From assembly GCF_026340675.1 (NCBI RefSeq), contig NZ_JAPEOX010000001.1, forward strand, positions 1,178,001 through 1,242,000: a stretch of 64,000 nt of DNA, written 5' to 3'. Positions 34,821 to 43,980 of this stretch are shown piece after piece. This DNA is from Streptomyces sp. NBC_01264. Its GTDB lineage: Bacteria; Actinomycetota; Actinomycetes; Streptomycetales; Streptomycetaceae. Every line of letters starts with the position of its first letter. Within the stretch, counting starts at the first letter, position 1. The translations under genes were made by a program, and so were the position numbers. The notes under the pieces are model-generated. The model did not search any database. It had not been told where the DNA came from and saw only the letters and a list, made by a program, of their open reading frames with translations.

Positions 34821-36919
34821 GCACCGCCACACCCACGAGGGCTCCGCACCAGGACGTGCCCACCGGCCACAAGCCTGCCGGTCGGGTCGGCGGCGGGCTC
34901 TTCGACCCGAAGCAGCTGCTGAAGTCCTTCCCCGACGCGGTGAAGAAGCTCGACCCCCGCGTCATGATCAAGTCCCCGGTCATGTTCGTCGTCCTGATCG
35001 GTTCGGTGGTCACGACCGTCCTGGCGATCAAGGACCCGACGGACTGGTTCGGCTGGGCGATCACGACTTGGCTGTGGCTGACCACGATCTTCGCGAACCT
35101 TGCCGAGGCAGTGGCCGAGGGCCGCGGGAAGGCCCAGGCCGACACCCTACGCAAGGCCAAGACCGACTCCGTCGCCCGCCGCCTGACCAACGACGGCAAG
35201 GGCGAGGAGCAGGTCCCGGGCACGGATCTGCGGATCGGCGACCTGGTCGTGTGCGAGGCCGGGGACGTCATCCCCGGTGACGGTGACGTCGTCGAAGGCG
35301 TCGCCTCGGTCGACGAATCCGCCATCACCGGCGAGTCCGCCCCGGTCATCCGCGAGTCGGGCGGCGACCGCAGTGCGGTCACCGGTGGCACCAAGGTGCT
35401 GTCCGACCGGATCGTCATCAAGATCACGACGAAGCCCGGCGAGACCTTCATCGACCGGATGATCGCCCTGGTCGAGGGCGCGTCCCGGCAGAAGACGCCG
35501 AACGAGATCGCCCTGAACATCCTCCTGGCGTCCCTCACCATCGTCTTCCTGCTCGCGGTGGTCACCCTCCAGCCGTTCGCGATCTACGCGGGCGCCAAGC
35601 AGTCGATGATCGTGCTGACCGCACTGCTGGTCTGCCTGATCCCGACCACCATCGGCGCCCTGCTCTCGGCCATCGGCATCGCCGGCATGGACCGCCTCGT
35701 CCAGCGCAACGTCCTGGCCATGTCCGGGCGTGCGGTGGAAGCCGCCGGCGACGTCTCGACCCTGCTCCTCGACAAGACCGGCACCATCACCCTCGGCAAC
35801 CGCCAGGCCTCCGAATTCGTCCCGGTCAAGGGCACGACGGAAGCCGAGCTGGCGGACGCCGCACAGCTCTCGTCCCTCGCGGACGAGACCCCCGAGGGCC
35901 GCTCGATCGTGGTCCTCGCGAAGGAGAAGTATGGCCTGCGCGAACGCCACCAGGGGGAACTGGCGCACGCCGACTGGATCGCCTTCACGGCACAGACCCG
36001 TATGTCCGGTGTCGACGTGGACGGCAAGAAGACCCGTAAGGGCGCGACCGGCTCGGTTGTCGCCTGGGTCAAGGAGCAGGGCGGCCAGGTAGCCGAGGAC
36101 GCTCAAGCCCTTACGGACCGGATCTCCCAGGCCGGTGGCACCCCGCTGCTGGTGGCGGTCGAGGACGACAAGGGTGCTCGCGTCCTCGGTGTCATCCACC
36201 TCAAGGACGTGGTCAAGGAGGGCATGCGCGAACGCTTCGACGAACTGCGGCGCATGGGCATCAAGACCATCATGATCACCGGCGACAACCCGCTCACCGC
36301 CAAAGCCATCGCCGAAGAGGCGGGCGTCGACGACTTCCTCGCCGAAGCCACCCCCGAGGACAAGATGGCCCTCATCAAGCGCGAGCAGGCCGGCGGAAAG
36401 CTCGTCGCCATGACGGGCGACGGCACGAACGACGCCCCGGCGCTGGCGCAAGCCGATGTCGGCGTCGCGATGAACACGGGCACCTCGGCCGCCAAGGAGG
36501 CCGGGAACATGGTGGACCTGGACTCCAACCCCACCAAGCTCATCGAAATCGTGGAAATCGGCAAGCAGTTGCTGATCACCCGGGGCGCGCTGACCACCTT
36601 CTCCATCGCCAACGACGTCGCCAAGTACTTCGCGATCATCCCGGCCATGTTCGCCGTGGTCTACCCGGGCCTGGACAAGCTCAACATCATGGGCCTGGCA
36701 TCCCCTGAGTCGGCCATCCTGTCGGCCGTCATCTTCAACGCGCTGATCATCATCGCCCTGGTCCCGCTCGCCCTCAAGGGCGTCCAGTACAAGCCGACCA
36801 GCGCGGACAAGATGCTCCGCCGGAACATCGGGATCTACGGACTCGGCGGTCTCATCGCCCCGTTCATCGGCATCAAGCTCATCGACATGCTCATCACCCT
36901 CATCCCCGGAATCGGCTAA
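34817..36919 (+). CDS. kdpB: K+-transporting P-type ATPase subunit B
   Basis: 700 residues. Phosphorylated Asp about 319 in [19 protein letters not shown] in [14 protein letters not shown] (the conserved Ser here is the known inhibitory phosphorylation site in E. coli KdpB); [26 protein letters not shown]. It couples ATP hydrolysis to K+ movement through KdpA. It overlaps kdpA by 4 bp and is followed by kdpC after 4 bp. Compare the orphan paralogue at 27464. Confidence 0.97.
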   Translation: MSTATPTRAPHQDVPTGHKPAGRVGGGLFDPKQLLKSFPDAVKKLDPRVMIKSPVMFVVLIGSVVTTVLAIKDPTDWFGWAITTWLWLTTIFANLAEAVAEGRGKAQADTLRKAKTDSVARRLTNDGKGEEQVPGTDLRIGDLVVCEAGDVIPGDGDVVEGVASVDESAITGESAPVIRESGGDRSAVTGGTKVLSDRIVIKITTKPGETFIDRMIALVEGASRQKTPNEIALNILLASLTIVFLLAVVTLQPFAIYAGAKQSMIVLTALLVCLIPTTIGALLSAIGIAGMDRLVQRNVLAMSGRAVEAAGDVSTLLLDKTGTITLGNRQASEFVPVKGTTEAELADAAQLSSLADETPEGRSIVVLAKEKYGLRERHQGELAHADWIAFTAQTRMSGVDVDGKKTRKGATGSVVAWVKEQGGQVAEDAQALTDRISQAGGTPLLVAVEDDKGARVLGVIHLKDVVKEGMRERFDELRRMGIKTIMITGDNPLTAKAIAEEAGVDDFLAEATPEDKMALIKREQAGGKLVAMTGDGTNDAPALAQADVGVAMNTGTSAAKEAGNMVDLDSNPTKLIEIVEIGKQLLITRGALTTFSIANDVAKYFAIIPAMFAVVYPGLDKLNIMGLASPESAILSAVIFNALIIIALVPLALKGVQYKPTSADKMLRRNIGIYGLGGLIAPFIGIKLIDMLITLIPGIG

Positions 36920-36923
36920 GGCT

Positions 36924-37640
36924 ATGAACAACTCTGTAGGCAACACCGCACGGTTGATCGGCGCCGGCCTGCGAGCCCTGCTCGTTCTGACCGTGATCTG
37001 CGGGGTCCTCTACCCGCTCGCCGTCACCGGGATCGCCCAGGCCGTCTTCAACGACAAGGCCAACGGCTCCGAGATCAAGGACAAGAGCGGCCAGGTCGTC
37101 GGCTCCTCCCTCATCGGCCAGACCTACAACCTGCCGAAGAAGGACCCGAACGACGCCGAGGAAGCGGTCAAGCCGGACCTCAAGTGGTTCCAGCCGCGCC
37201 CCTCCAACGGCCTCGGCTCCAACAGCGTCAACACCCAGTACTCGCTGATCCTCTCCGGCGCCACCAACCGCTCCGCCGACAACGGCGCCATCAACGGCAA
37301 GTGCACCGACCAGGCGGAGGAAGGCACGCTCTGCGCCCAGGTCATCGCCGCCAAGGACGCCGTCATCGCGGACAACTCCACCGCCGGCCACACGGTCAAG
37401 CCCGAGGACGTACCGGCCGACGCCGTCACCTCCTCCGGATCCGGCCTCGACCCGGACATCTCCCCCGAGTACGCCAAGCTCCAGGTGCACCGGGTCGCCG
37501 AGCAGAACAAACTCGACGTCAAGCAGGTCGAGAAGCTCGTCGCCGACCACACCACCGGACGCACCCTCGGCTTCATGGGCGAACCCCGCGTCAACGTCCT
37601 CGAACTCAACATCGCCCTGAAGGCGCTGTCCAAGAGCTGA
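36924..37640 (+). CDS. kdpC: K+-transporting ATPase subunit C
   Basis: 238 residues. One N-terminal membrane helix (LRALLVLTVICGVLYPLAVT) and an extracytoplasmic domain with GSSLIGQTYN, KWFQPRPS, GSGLDPDISPEYAKLQVHRV and TTGRTLGFMGEPRVNVLELN, the KdpC signature. It is somewhat longer than the ~190-residue E. coli protein because of an insert around 80-160. KdpC acts as a catalytic chaperone of KdpB. Last of the structural genes, before a large hairpin. Confidence 0.96.
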   Translation: MNNSVGNTARLIGAGLRALLVLTVICGVLYPLAVTGIAQAVFNDKANGSEIKDKSGQVVGSSLIGQTYNLPKKDPNDAEEAVKPDLKWFQPRPSNGLGSNSVNTQYSLILSGATNRSADNGAINGKCTDQAEEGTLCAQVIAAKDAVIADNSTAGHTVKPEDVPADAVTSSGSGLDPDISPEYAKLQVHRVAEQNKLDVKQVEKLVADHTTGRTLGFMGEPRVNVLELNIALKALSKS

Positions 37641-37660
37641 TGTTCCACAACGCTCGGTCA

Positions 37661-37730
37661 AAGAAGCCGGCGGGGCGCGGAAGCTCCCCCAGCTACCGCT
37701 GGGAGGGTCCGTGCGCTCCGCCGGCTTCTT
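37661..37730 (+). terminator. Large hairpin between kdpC and kdpE
   Basis: AAGAAGCCGGCGG (37661-37673) pairs with CCGCCGGCTTCTT (37718-37730), extended by GCGC pairs. A nested CTCCCCCAGC/GCTGGGAGGG-type hairpin lies inside. It may attenuate read-through from kdpABC into kdpED or protect the mRNA. Confidence 0.65.
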
Positions 37731-37764
37731 GCCGTGCCCGCAACGAAGGAAAGGCTGCACACCG

Positions 37765-38454
37765 ATGACCCGGGTGCTGGTGGTGGAGGACGACCCGCAG
37801 CTCGTCCGCGCACTGAAGATCAACCTCCAGGCGCGCAAGTTCGAGGTCGAGGAAGCCGCCGACGGCGGTACGGCCCTGCGGCTCGCCGCCGCCCACAAGC
37901 CAGACGTGATAGTGCTCGACCTCGGGCTCCCCGACATGGACGGCATCGAAGTCATCAAGGGTGTCCGTGGCTGGAGCAAGGTTCCCATCCTGGTCCTCTC
38001 GGCCCGGCACACCTCGGAGGACAAGATCCGAGCCCTGGATGCCGGCGCGGACGACTACGTCACGAAGCCGTTCAGCATGGACGAGTTGCTCGCCCGCCTG
38101 CGGGCGGCCACCCGCAGACAGGAGGCACCCGAGGCCTCCCAGGCGGCCGAGGTCTCCGTCGTCACAACCGACGAGTTCAGCATCGATCTGATCGCGAAGA
38201 AGGTGCACCGGGGCGAGCGCACCGTACGCCTCACCCCGACGGAATGGCACCTGCTGGAGATCCTCATCACCCACCCCGGCCGCCTGATCACCCAGAGTCA
38301 ACTGCTGCTGGAGGTCTGGGGACCGACGTACGGGGAGAACACCAACTACCTGCGCGTGTACATGGCCCAGCTACGGCGCAAACTGGAAGCGGACCCCTCG
38401 CACCCGCGGTACCTGATCACCGAACCGGGGATGGGATACCGCTTCGAACCCTGA
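37765..38454 (+). CDS. kdpE: Response regulator KdpE (OmpR/PhoB family)
   Basis: 229 residues; GAAGGAAAGG upstream. Receiver with acidic pair EDD (8-10), phospho-Asp52 (VIVLDLGLPDMDG), Ser/Thr in VLSAR and Lys in DYVTKPFSM. Winged-helix C-terminal domain (VRLTPTEWHLLEILITHPGR; TNYLRVYMAQLRRKLE; GMGYRF). Regulators of this family bind direct repeats with about 11-bp spacing, which fits the arrays seen across this island. The kinase gene kdpD follows. Confidence 0.93.
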   Translation: MTRVLVVEDDPQLVRALKINLQARKFEVEEAADGGTALRLAAAHKPDVIVLDLGLPDMDGIEVIKGVRGWSKVPILVLSARHTSEDKIRALDAGADDYVTKPFSMDELLARLRAATRRQEAPEASQAAEVSVVTTDEFSIDLIAKKVHRGERTVRLTPTEWHLLEILITHPGRLITQSQLLLEVWGPTYGENTNYLRVYMAQLRRKLEADPSHPRYLITEPGMGYRFEP

Positions 38455-38495
38455 TCACCTGCCCCCTCCTCAGCACACAGAAGAAGAGAAGGAAC

Positions 38496-41039
38496 ATGGG
38501 ACGCGGCAAGCTCCGCATCTACCTCGGCGCGGCGCCGGGCGTCGGCAAGACGTACGCGATGCTCTCCGAGGCACACCGCCGGATCGAGCGGGGCACCGAC
38601 TGCGTCGTCGGCTTCGTCGAGCACCACCACCGCCCGCGCACCGAGGTCATGCTCCACGGCCTCGAACTCATCGAGCGGCGCGAGATCCAGTACCGCGGCT
38701 CCACCTTCACCGAGATGGACGTGGACGCGATTCTGGCGCGGCGCCCCGCCGTCGCGCTCGTGGACGAGCTCGCCCACACCAATGTGCCGGGCTCGCGCAA
38801 CGCCAAGCGCTGGCAGGACGTGGAGGAACTCCTCCAGGCCGGCATCGACGTCGTCTCGACCGTCAACATCCAGCACCTCGAATCGCTGGGTGACGTGGTC
38901 GAGACGATCACCGGGGTCCGTCAGCGCGAGACGGTCCCCGATGAAGTCGCCCGGCGGGCGGACCAGATCGAACTCGTCGACATGTCCCCCCAGGCCCTGC
39001 GCCGCCGGATGGCCCACGGCAACGTCTACAAGGCCGACAAGGTCGACGCGGCCCTGTCCAACTACTTCCGCCCCGGAAACCTGACCGCCCTGCGCGAGCT
39101 CGCCCTGCTGTGGGTCGCCGACCGCGTCGACGAGTACCTCCAGGAGTACCGGGGCGAGCACAACATCCGCTCCACCTGGCAGGCCCGCGAACGCATCGTC
39201 GTCGGCCTCACCGGCGGACCGGAGGGCCGTACCCTCATCCGCCGCGCCGCGCGCCTCGCCGAGAAGGGCTCAGGCGGCGAGGTCCTCGCCGTCTACGTCG
39301 CCGCAAGCGACGGGCTGACCTCGGCATCGCCCAAGGAACTCGCCGTCCAGCGGACCCTGGTCGAGGACCTCGGCGGCACCTTCCACCACGTCATCGGCGA
39401 CAACGTCCCCGACGCGCTGCTGGAGTTCGCCCGCGGGTGCAACGCCACCCAGATCGTGCTCGGCGTCAGCCGCCGCCGCTCCTGGCAGTCCGTCTTCCGC
39501 CCCGGTGTCAGCGCCACCGTCGCCCGCGAGTCCGGCCCGGACCTCGACGTCCACATCGTCACCCACGACGAGGCCGCCAAGGGGCGCGGCCTGCCCGTCG
39601 CGCGCGGCGCACGGCTCGGGCGTTCCCGCATCATCTGGGGCTGGATCGCCGGCGTGGCCGGCCCGGCGCTGCTCGCGTTGCTGCTGAACCAGGTCGTCCC
39701 CGACCTCGGGCTCGCCAACGACATGCTGCTCTTCCTCACCTTCACCGTGGCGGCAGCCCTGCTCGGAGGACTCCTCCCCGCCCTGGCCTCGGCGGCCTTC
39801 GGCTCCCTGCTGCTGAACTACTTCTTCACGCCGCCGCTGCACGAGTTCACCATCTCTGACCCCAAGAACATCGTCGCCATCGCGATCTTCGTGGGCGTGG
39901 CCGTGTCGGTGGCCTCCGTCGTCGACCTGGCCGCCCGCCGCACCCATCAAGCCGCCCGGCTGCGCGCCGAGTCCGAGATCCTCTCCTTCCTCGCCGGCAG
40001 TGTCCTGCGCGGCGAGAACTCCCTCGACGCCCTCCTGGAACGGCTGCGCGAGACCTTCGCCATGCAGTCGGTCGTCCTCCTGGAACGCACCAGCGAAGTC
40101 GACCCCTGGACCACCGCCGCGTCCGTCGGCACCGGCGCCGTCACCCGGCCCGAGGACGCGGACGTCGACCTGCCCATAAGCGACAATATGGCCCTCGCCC
40201 TGACCGGCCGGGTGCTCCCGGCCGCGGACCGCCGGGTCCTCGGCGCCTTCGCCGCCCAGGCCGCCGTCGTACTCGACCGCCAGCGCCTCGTGGACGAGGC
40301 CGAGAAGTCCCGCGCACTGGGTGAAGCCAACCGCATACGCACCGCGCTGCTCGCCGCCGTCAGCCACGACCTGCGGACCCCGCTCGCCGGCATCAAGGCC
40401 TCCGTCAGCTCGCTGCGCTCCGACGACGTGGAATGGTCCGAGGAGGACAAGGCCGAGCTCCTCGAAGGCATCGAGGACGGCGCCGACCGCCTCGCCGCGC
40501 TGATCGGGAACCTCCTCGACATGTCCCGCCTCAACACGGGCACCGTCGTCCCGCTGATCCGCGAGACCGACCTCGACGAGGTCGTCCCCATGGCGCTGGG
40601 CGGCGTACCCGAGGACAGCGTCGTCCTGGACATCCCCGAAACCCTGCCGATGATCGCCGTCGACCGCGGACTACTGGAACGGGCCGTGGCCAACATCGTC
40701 GAGAACGCCGTCAAGTACAGCCCCATCGGCCAACCGGTCAACGTCTCCGCCAGCGCCCTCGCCAGCCGCGTCGAACTGCGCGTCGTCGACCGCGGCCCCG
40801 GAGTCCCCGACGAGGCCAAGGATCGCATCTTCGAACCGTTCCAGCGCCACGGCGACGCGCCGCGCGGCGCCGGGGTGGGCCTGGGCCTCGCCGTCGCCCG
40901 AGGCTTTACGGAGGCCATCGGCGGCACCCTGACCGCCGAGGACACCCCCGGCGGCGGCCTCACCATGGTCATCACCCTCCCCATAGCGGGCGGCACCCCG
41001 CCGGTCAGCGCCGAACTCCCGACCTCCGCGGTCACCTGA
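38496..41039 (+). CDS. kdpD: Sensor histidine kinase KdpD
   Basis: 847 residues. N-terminal KdpD domain (Walker-like GAAPGVGKTYAM about 11-22; VALVDELAHTN), Usp domain (about 230-360, the c-di-AMP binding region in other bacteria), DUF4118 four-helix membrane module (about 380-490), GAF-like domain (about 500-610), HisKA with His624 (AVSHDLRTPLAG) and HATPase (ENAVKYSPIGQP; GVGLGLAVARGF). It senses K+ limitation or ionic stress and phosphorylates KdpE. It starts 42 bp after kdpE with GAAGGA upstream. A second KdpD is encoded at 47873. Confidence 0.95.
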   Translation: MGRGKLRIYLGAAPGVGKTYAMLSEAHRRIERGTDCVVGFVEHHHRPRTEVMLHGLELIERREIQYRGSTFTEMDVDAILARRPAVALVDELAHTNVPGSRNAKRWQDVEELLQAGIDVVSTVNIQHLESLGDVVETITGVRQRETVPDEVARRADQIELVDMSPQALRRRMAHGNVYKADKVDAALSNYFRPGNLTALRELALLWVADRVDEYLQEYRGEHNIRSTWQARERIVVGLTGGPEGRTLIRRAARLAEKGSGGEVLAVYVAASDGLTSASPKELAVQRTLVEDLGGTFHHVIGDNVPDALLEFARGCNATQIVLGVSRRRSWQSVFRPGVSATVARESGPDLDVHIVTHDEAAKGRGLPVARGARLGRSRIIWGWIAGVAGPALLALLLNQVVPDLGLANDMLLFLTFTVAAALLGGLLPALASAAFGSLLLNYFFTPPLHEFTISDPKNIVAIAIFVGVAVSVASVVDLAARRTHQAARLRAESEILSFLAGSVLRGENSLDALLERLRETFAMQSVVLLERTSEVDPWTTAASVGTGAVTRPEDADVDLPISDNMALALTGRVLPAADRRVLGAFAAQAAVVLDRQRLVDEAEKSRALGEANRIRTALLAAVSHDLRTPLAGIKASVSSLRSDDVEWSEEDKAELLEGIEDGADRLAALIGNLLDMSRLNTGTVVPLIRETDLDEVVPMALGGVPEDSVVLDIPETLPMIAVDRGLLERAVANIVENAVKYSPIGQPVNVSASALASRVELRVVDRGPGVPDEAKDRIFEPFQRHGDAPRGAGVGLGLAVARGFTEAIGGTLTAEDTPGGGLTMVITLPIAGGTPPVSAELPTSAVT

Positions 41040-41258
41040 CAGTGCGGCAGCCGGCGCCCGGGGTCATGCCCGACGGCCGCCGGCCACCTCGTGTGGCCGG
41101 CCCCCGACGCTCGCATCAGCTCACCGGGCCCGCGATCGCCGTGGTGCGGCGAGGTGGCGCCGGTAGGTGGCCAGTCCCTCCCCGGTCAGACACCGCCAGG
41201 TCCGGGGCCGGCGTCCGACCTGCCCCTTCTCGACCGTCATCCTTCGAGGCTTCGGGCG

Positions 41259-41444
41259 TCATACGACGCGTGCCTCCCGCCAGGCTGCCGCGGCCGCCGG
41301 CAGCGCGCACGCGATGGCGGCCACGACCGCGAAAGCGATGCTGTCCAGGAAGGCGGTGAGGCCGAGCACGAGGGCCAGTACGTAGGCAACCGCCCAGACG
41401 CCGATCACTCTGAGATGGCGGCCGCCATAGCCGCGCAGGACCAC
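41259..41444 (-). CDS. Small membrane protein
   Basis: 61 residues, start GTG 41444: VLRGYGGRHLRVIGVWAVAY, ALVLGLTAFLDSIAFAVVAA and IACALPAAAAAWREARVV. Two hydrophobic segments, no family recognised. It is convergent with kdpD. Coding is plausible from composition but the start lacks a strong ribosome site. Confidence 0.45.
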   Translation of the reverse strand: MVLRGYGGRHLRVIGVWAVAYVLALVLGLTAFLDSIAFAVVAAIACALPAAAAAWREARVV

Positions 41445-41808
41445 GGGCTGCCGGGTGACGAACGAGGAACAGGTGCAGGCGCCCGTGACCGATACACGCG
41501 AGCCGTCCGGTTCCGGTATCCCCCACCGGAAGCCGGACGGCTCATGTGTTGCGCGACGGTTGACCTGCGCGCGGTCGCACTGACCCCTACCCCCGTGGTT
41601 CGGATCGAGTGCCCCTGTGGCGGTGTTCAGGTCACCGGCCTCCAGCCGCGCGCCGCCGGACCGTCACCCGGCTCCGTCGCTCCGCCAGTCTGCTTCCGGC
41701 CGAGGGCCGCGACAACACCCCTTGACGCGTTCCTTCCGCACGACCGGCGATCTTTGACGCGCCCCTGATGACCTCCGTGAGGGCCGGACCGCCCCTCACC
41801 CGCCGGCC
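41445..41808. other. Intergenic with reverse-strand half-sites
   Basis: No gene. Reverse-strand ATCAGG (41769-41764) and GTCAAA (41758-41753) are 11 bp apart and could serve the reverse small membrane gene, but no matching -10 was seen at the usual distance. Confidence 0.4.
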
Positions 41809-41869
41809 ATCAGAAGGCCGTCAAAGTCACGTTCAAGAGCTTGCCGCCGCCGACCCCGTGCGCTGGGAT
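41809..41869 (+). promoter_or_regulatory. Promoter and 11-bp array of the leader B-SDR-GNAT operon
   Basis: ATCAGA (41809), GTCAAAG (41820) and GTTCAAG (41831), then -35 TTGCCG (41841-41846), 17 bp and -10 TGGGAT (41864-41869). The -10 starts 44 and 33 bp after the second and third half-sites, the same spacing as at 22757-22817. Confidence 0.6.
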
Positions 41870-41875
41870 GGAGTC

Positions 41876-41980
41876 ATGAACAGCGGTCCGCGCTACAACG
41901 ATCGGCCACCGTCACGGCGGAGTCGTGCCGATGTCGCGTCGGTGTTGCCGACGGCGCCCGCTGTCCGCCCGGCCGTCTGA
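41876..41980 (+). CDS. Leader peptide B (VNxGxRxDDRPP family)
   Basis: 34 residues: MNSGPRYNDRPPSRRSRADV and then SVLPTAPAVRPAV. The start ATG lies 6 nt after the predicted -10, so the mRNA should be leaderless. Only the N-terminal ~12 residues are shared with leaders A and C; the rest diverges, as expected if the act of translating the first part matters. It is followed after 157 bp by the SDR gene, with a hairpin between. Confidence 0.6.
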   Translation: MNSGPRYNDRPPSRRSRADVASVLPTAPAVRPAV

Positions 41981-42007
41981 TATAGGCCGCGCGTCCTCCG
42001 CGTATCT

Positions 42008-42036
42008 GCCGACCGCCCCCGATGGGGCCGGTCGGC
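42008..42036 (+). terminator. Hairpin between leader B and the SDR gene
   Basis: GCCGACC (42008-42014) pairs with GGTCGGC (42030-42036), with an inner CCCC/GGGG stem. There is no clear U tract. It may be an attenuator element. Confidence 0.4.
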
Positions 42037-42137
42037 GCTTCGTACGCATCCACACCTTCACCGCATGACCTGAGCCCACGCCCCTGCTCCAAGCCGGGCC
42101 GCCGTGGTGTCAGCCATGCCGGCTTCCAGGAATCGAC

Positions 42138-42956
42138 ATGTCCTCGCCCCTGTCCCCGTCTCCGTCCGGACGTACCGTCCTCGTGACCGGCGCCACCTCC
42201 GGCATCGGCTACGAGACCGCCCGCCGGCTCGCCGAGCTCGGTGCGACCGTACTCGTCCACGGCCGCACCCCCGAGGAGGCCCAGGCCGCCACCGACCGGC
42301 TGATCGCCTCCGCGGGCATCTCCGACACTCTCCTGCGGCCTCTCGCCGCCGACTTCGCCCGGCTGGAGGAGGTCGAGAACCTCGCGCACGCCGTCGTGCG
42401 GGAGCACCAGCGTCTGGACGTGCTCGTCAACAACGCGGCCATCGCAGCGCCGGAACGGCACACGCTCACCGCCGACGGCAACGAGATCTCCTTCCAGGTC
42501 AACTTCCTTGCCCACTACCTGCTGACGAACCTCCTGGAGGCTGCCCTCACCAGCGCCCCCGGGGGACGTGTCGTCAACGTCTCCTCCGCGCTGCACCGTT
42601 CGGGCGCCATCCAGTGGAACGACCCACAGCGGGTGCGGCGTTACTCCCGCCTCGCCGCCTACGCCCAGTCGCAGCTGGCCCTGACCGTCTTCGCCGCCGA
42701 CCCGCGCGTCACCGCCGTCTCCGTCAACCCCGGCATCTGCGACACCGGCCTCCTCCCCCTCTACGGGCACGAGGGCGCGCCGGCCGCCGAGGGCGCCGAG
42801 CACGTCGTACGGCTCTGCGACCCCGCCACCGAGATCGTCAACGGCGCCTACTACGACCGCTCCGAGCGCGTCACCCCGGCCGCCGCCGCCACCGAGGACC
42901 GCACCATCAAGCGCCTCAACAAGCTCGCCGACCTCCTCGTCGGCCACACCGCCTGA
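42138..42956 (+). CDS. Atypical short-chain dehydrogenase (catalytic Lys replaced by Gln)
   Basis: 272 residues. VLVTGATSGIGYETARRLAE, LVNNAAIAAPERH, NVSSALHRSGAIQW and RLAAYAQSQLALTVFAADPR are nearly identical to the SDR at 21709. Tyr about 175 is present but the Lys four residues on is Gln (about 179). The C-terminus RTIKRLNKLADLLVGHTA is also shared. It is first structural gene of an apparent operon with the basic peptide at 42971 and the GNAT-like gene at 43117, behind leader B. Confidence 0.82.
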   Translation: MSSPLSPSPSGRTVLVTGATSGIGYETARRLAELGATVLVHGRTPEEAQAATDRLIASAGISDTLLRPLAADFARLEEVENLAHAVVREHQRLDVLVNNAAIAAPERHTLTADGNEISFQVNFLAHYLLTNLLEAALTSAPGGRVVNVSSALHRSGAIQWNDPQRVRRYSRLAAYAQSQLALTVFAADPRVTAVSVNPGICDTGLLPLYGHEGAPAAEGAEHVVRLCDPATEIVNGAYYDRSERVTPAAAATEDRTIKRLNKLADLLVGHTA

Positions 42957-42970
42957 AGGGATCCACACAC

Positions 42971-43045
42971 ATGTCCAAGCGCGCCCGCAAGAAGAGGTCC
43001 CGCCGCAAGAAGGGCTCCAACCACGGCAGCAAACCCTGCTGCTAG
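42971..43045 (+). CDS. 24-residue basic peptide resembling ribosomal protein bL37
   Basis: Reads MSKRARKKRSRRKKGS and ends NHGSKPCC; GAAGGGA lies about 10 nt upstream, overlapping the SDR stop. Half the residues are Lys or Arg. From memory, the 24-residue bL37 of actinobacterial 50S subunits has the same form (KRxRKKR...NHGxxP), but without the final Cys-Cys. This may be a second, condition-specific bL37. Alternatives: an antimicrobial or nucleic-acid-binding peptide. Its neighbours suggest expression under K+ or ionic stress. Confidence 0.55.
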   Translation: MSKRARKKRSRRKKGSNHGSKPCC

Positions 43046-43060
43046 CCGCCAGTCCGTCCC

Positions 43061-43092
43061 GCGGGGCGGCCCTCCGAACAGGGCCGCCCCGC
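43061..43092 (+). terminator. Strong hairpin after the basic peptide
   Basis: GCGGGGCGGCCCT (43061-43073) pairs with AGGGCCGCCCCGC (43080-43092). It lies between the peptide and the GNAT-like gene and may lower downstream expression or stabilise the upstream mRNA. Confidence 0.6.
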
Positions 43093-43116
43093 CGCCGTGC
43101 CCCGACAAGGAGCCCC

Positions 43117-43950
43117 ATGATCAACCTGCCGTCTCACCGACTCCCGGACCTCGATCGCTGGTACCCCACAGGGGCCGCGGGCTCGGCGGCCCTGACCGAG
43201 CACGTCCTGACGACCGAGGCCGGCTGCTGGTGGGTGGACCGCGTCATCCAGCCGCGCGTGATCGCCGCCGAGTGCGGGGACCACGTACTCCTGCGCGGAG
43301 ACCCGCAGGCTCTGACGCTGAAGGACCTCGCGGTCTTCGCAGAGCGCTCCATCGAGGCTCCCGGCCGCTTCCTTCCCCTCATCGGGGCCGCGTTCGACCG
43401 GGTCGTGCCGTGGCAGCGCATGGTGTACATCAGGCGCTCCCCCGCGCCGGCCACCCGGGCGCCGCGGGGCGTGATCCTACGCAGGCTGAACGCCCGGGAC
43501 GCACGCACGCTCGCCACCCTGCCGCCCGCAATGAGCTGGATCCACCGCACCTGGGGCGGACCGGAAGCACTCGCCCGCTCGGGCTACGCCTGGGCCGCCT
43601 TCCAGAACGACCGCATCGTGGCACTGGCCTGCACCTACTTCCTCGGCACCGCCTACGAGGACGTGGCCTGCGTGACCGTGCCCGACCCGCGCCTCCAGTA
43701 CCTGGCCCTCGACTGCGTCAACGCCCTGTGCTCGGACATAGCCGCCCGACGGCACACCCCCAGCTGGACCTGCTCGGCGAGCAACCGCCCCGGTCGCCTG
43801 CTCGCCTGGACCGCAGGCTTCCGCCCGGAGGAGGAGTACGCCCACTACGCCGTCGGCGCACCGGTGGCGAACACGGCCCTGCCCCAGGCACCCGTCACCG
43901 GAACCCGGTCGGCCGACGCCGCGGTCGGAGCACCGCCGGCCCGGCGGTAG
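43117..43950 (+). CDS. GNAT-family acetyltransferase-like protein
   Basis: 277 residues; AAGGAG upstream. The N-terminal half (about 1-115; LDRWYPTGAAGSAALTEHVL; VLLRGDPQAL) is shared only with the paralogue at 45201. The C-terminal half has GNAT-like features: GVILRRLNARDARTLATLPP, then WGGPEALARSGYAWAAFQND, LACTYFLGTAYEDVACVTVP and SNRPGRLLAWTAGFRPEEEY. The acetyl-CoA loop is not obvious. Substrate unknown. Last gene of the leader B unit; a Pro/Thr-rich tail follows the fold. Confidence 0.65.
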   Translation: MINLPSHRLPDLDRWYPTGAAGSAALTEHVLTTEAGCWWVDRVIQPRVIAAECGDHVLLRGDPQALTLKDLAVFAERSIEAPGRFLPLIGAAFDRVVPWQRMVYIRRSPAPATRAPRGVILRRLNARDARTLATLPPAMSWIHRTWGGPEALARSGYAWAAFQNDRIVALACTYFLGTAYEDVACVTVPDPRLQYLALDCVNALCSDIAARRHTPSWTCSASNRPGRLLAWTAGFRPEEEYAHYAVGAPVANTALPQAPVTGTRSADAAVGAPPARR

Positions 43951-43980
43951 GCCAGTAGCGCGCCCGCCGGCTCGCCGCGC

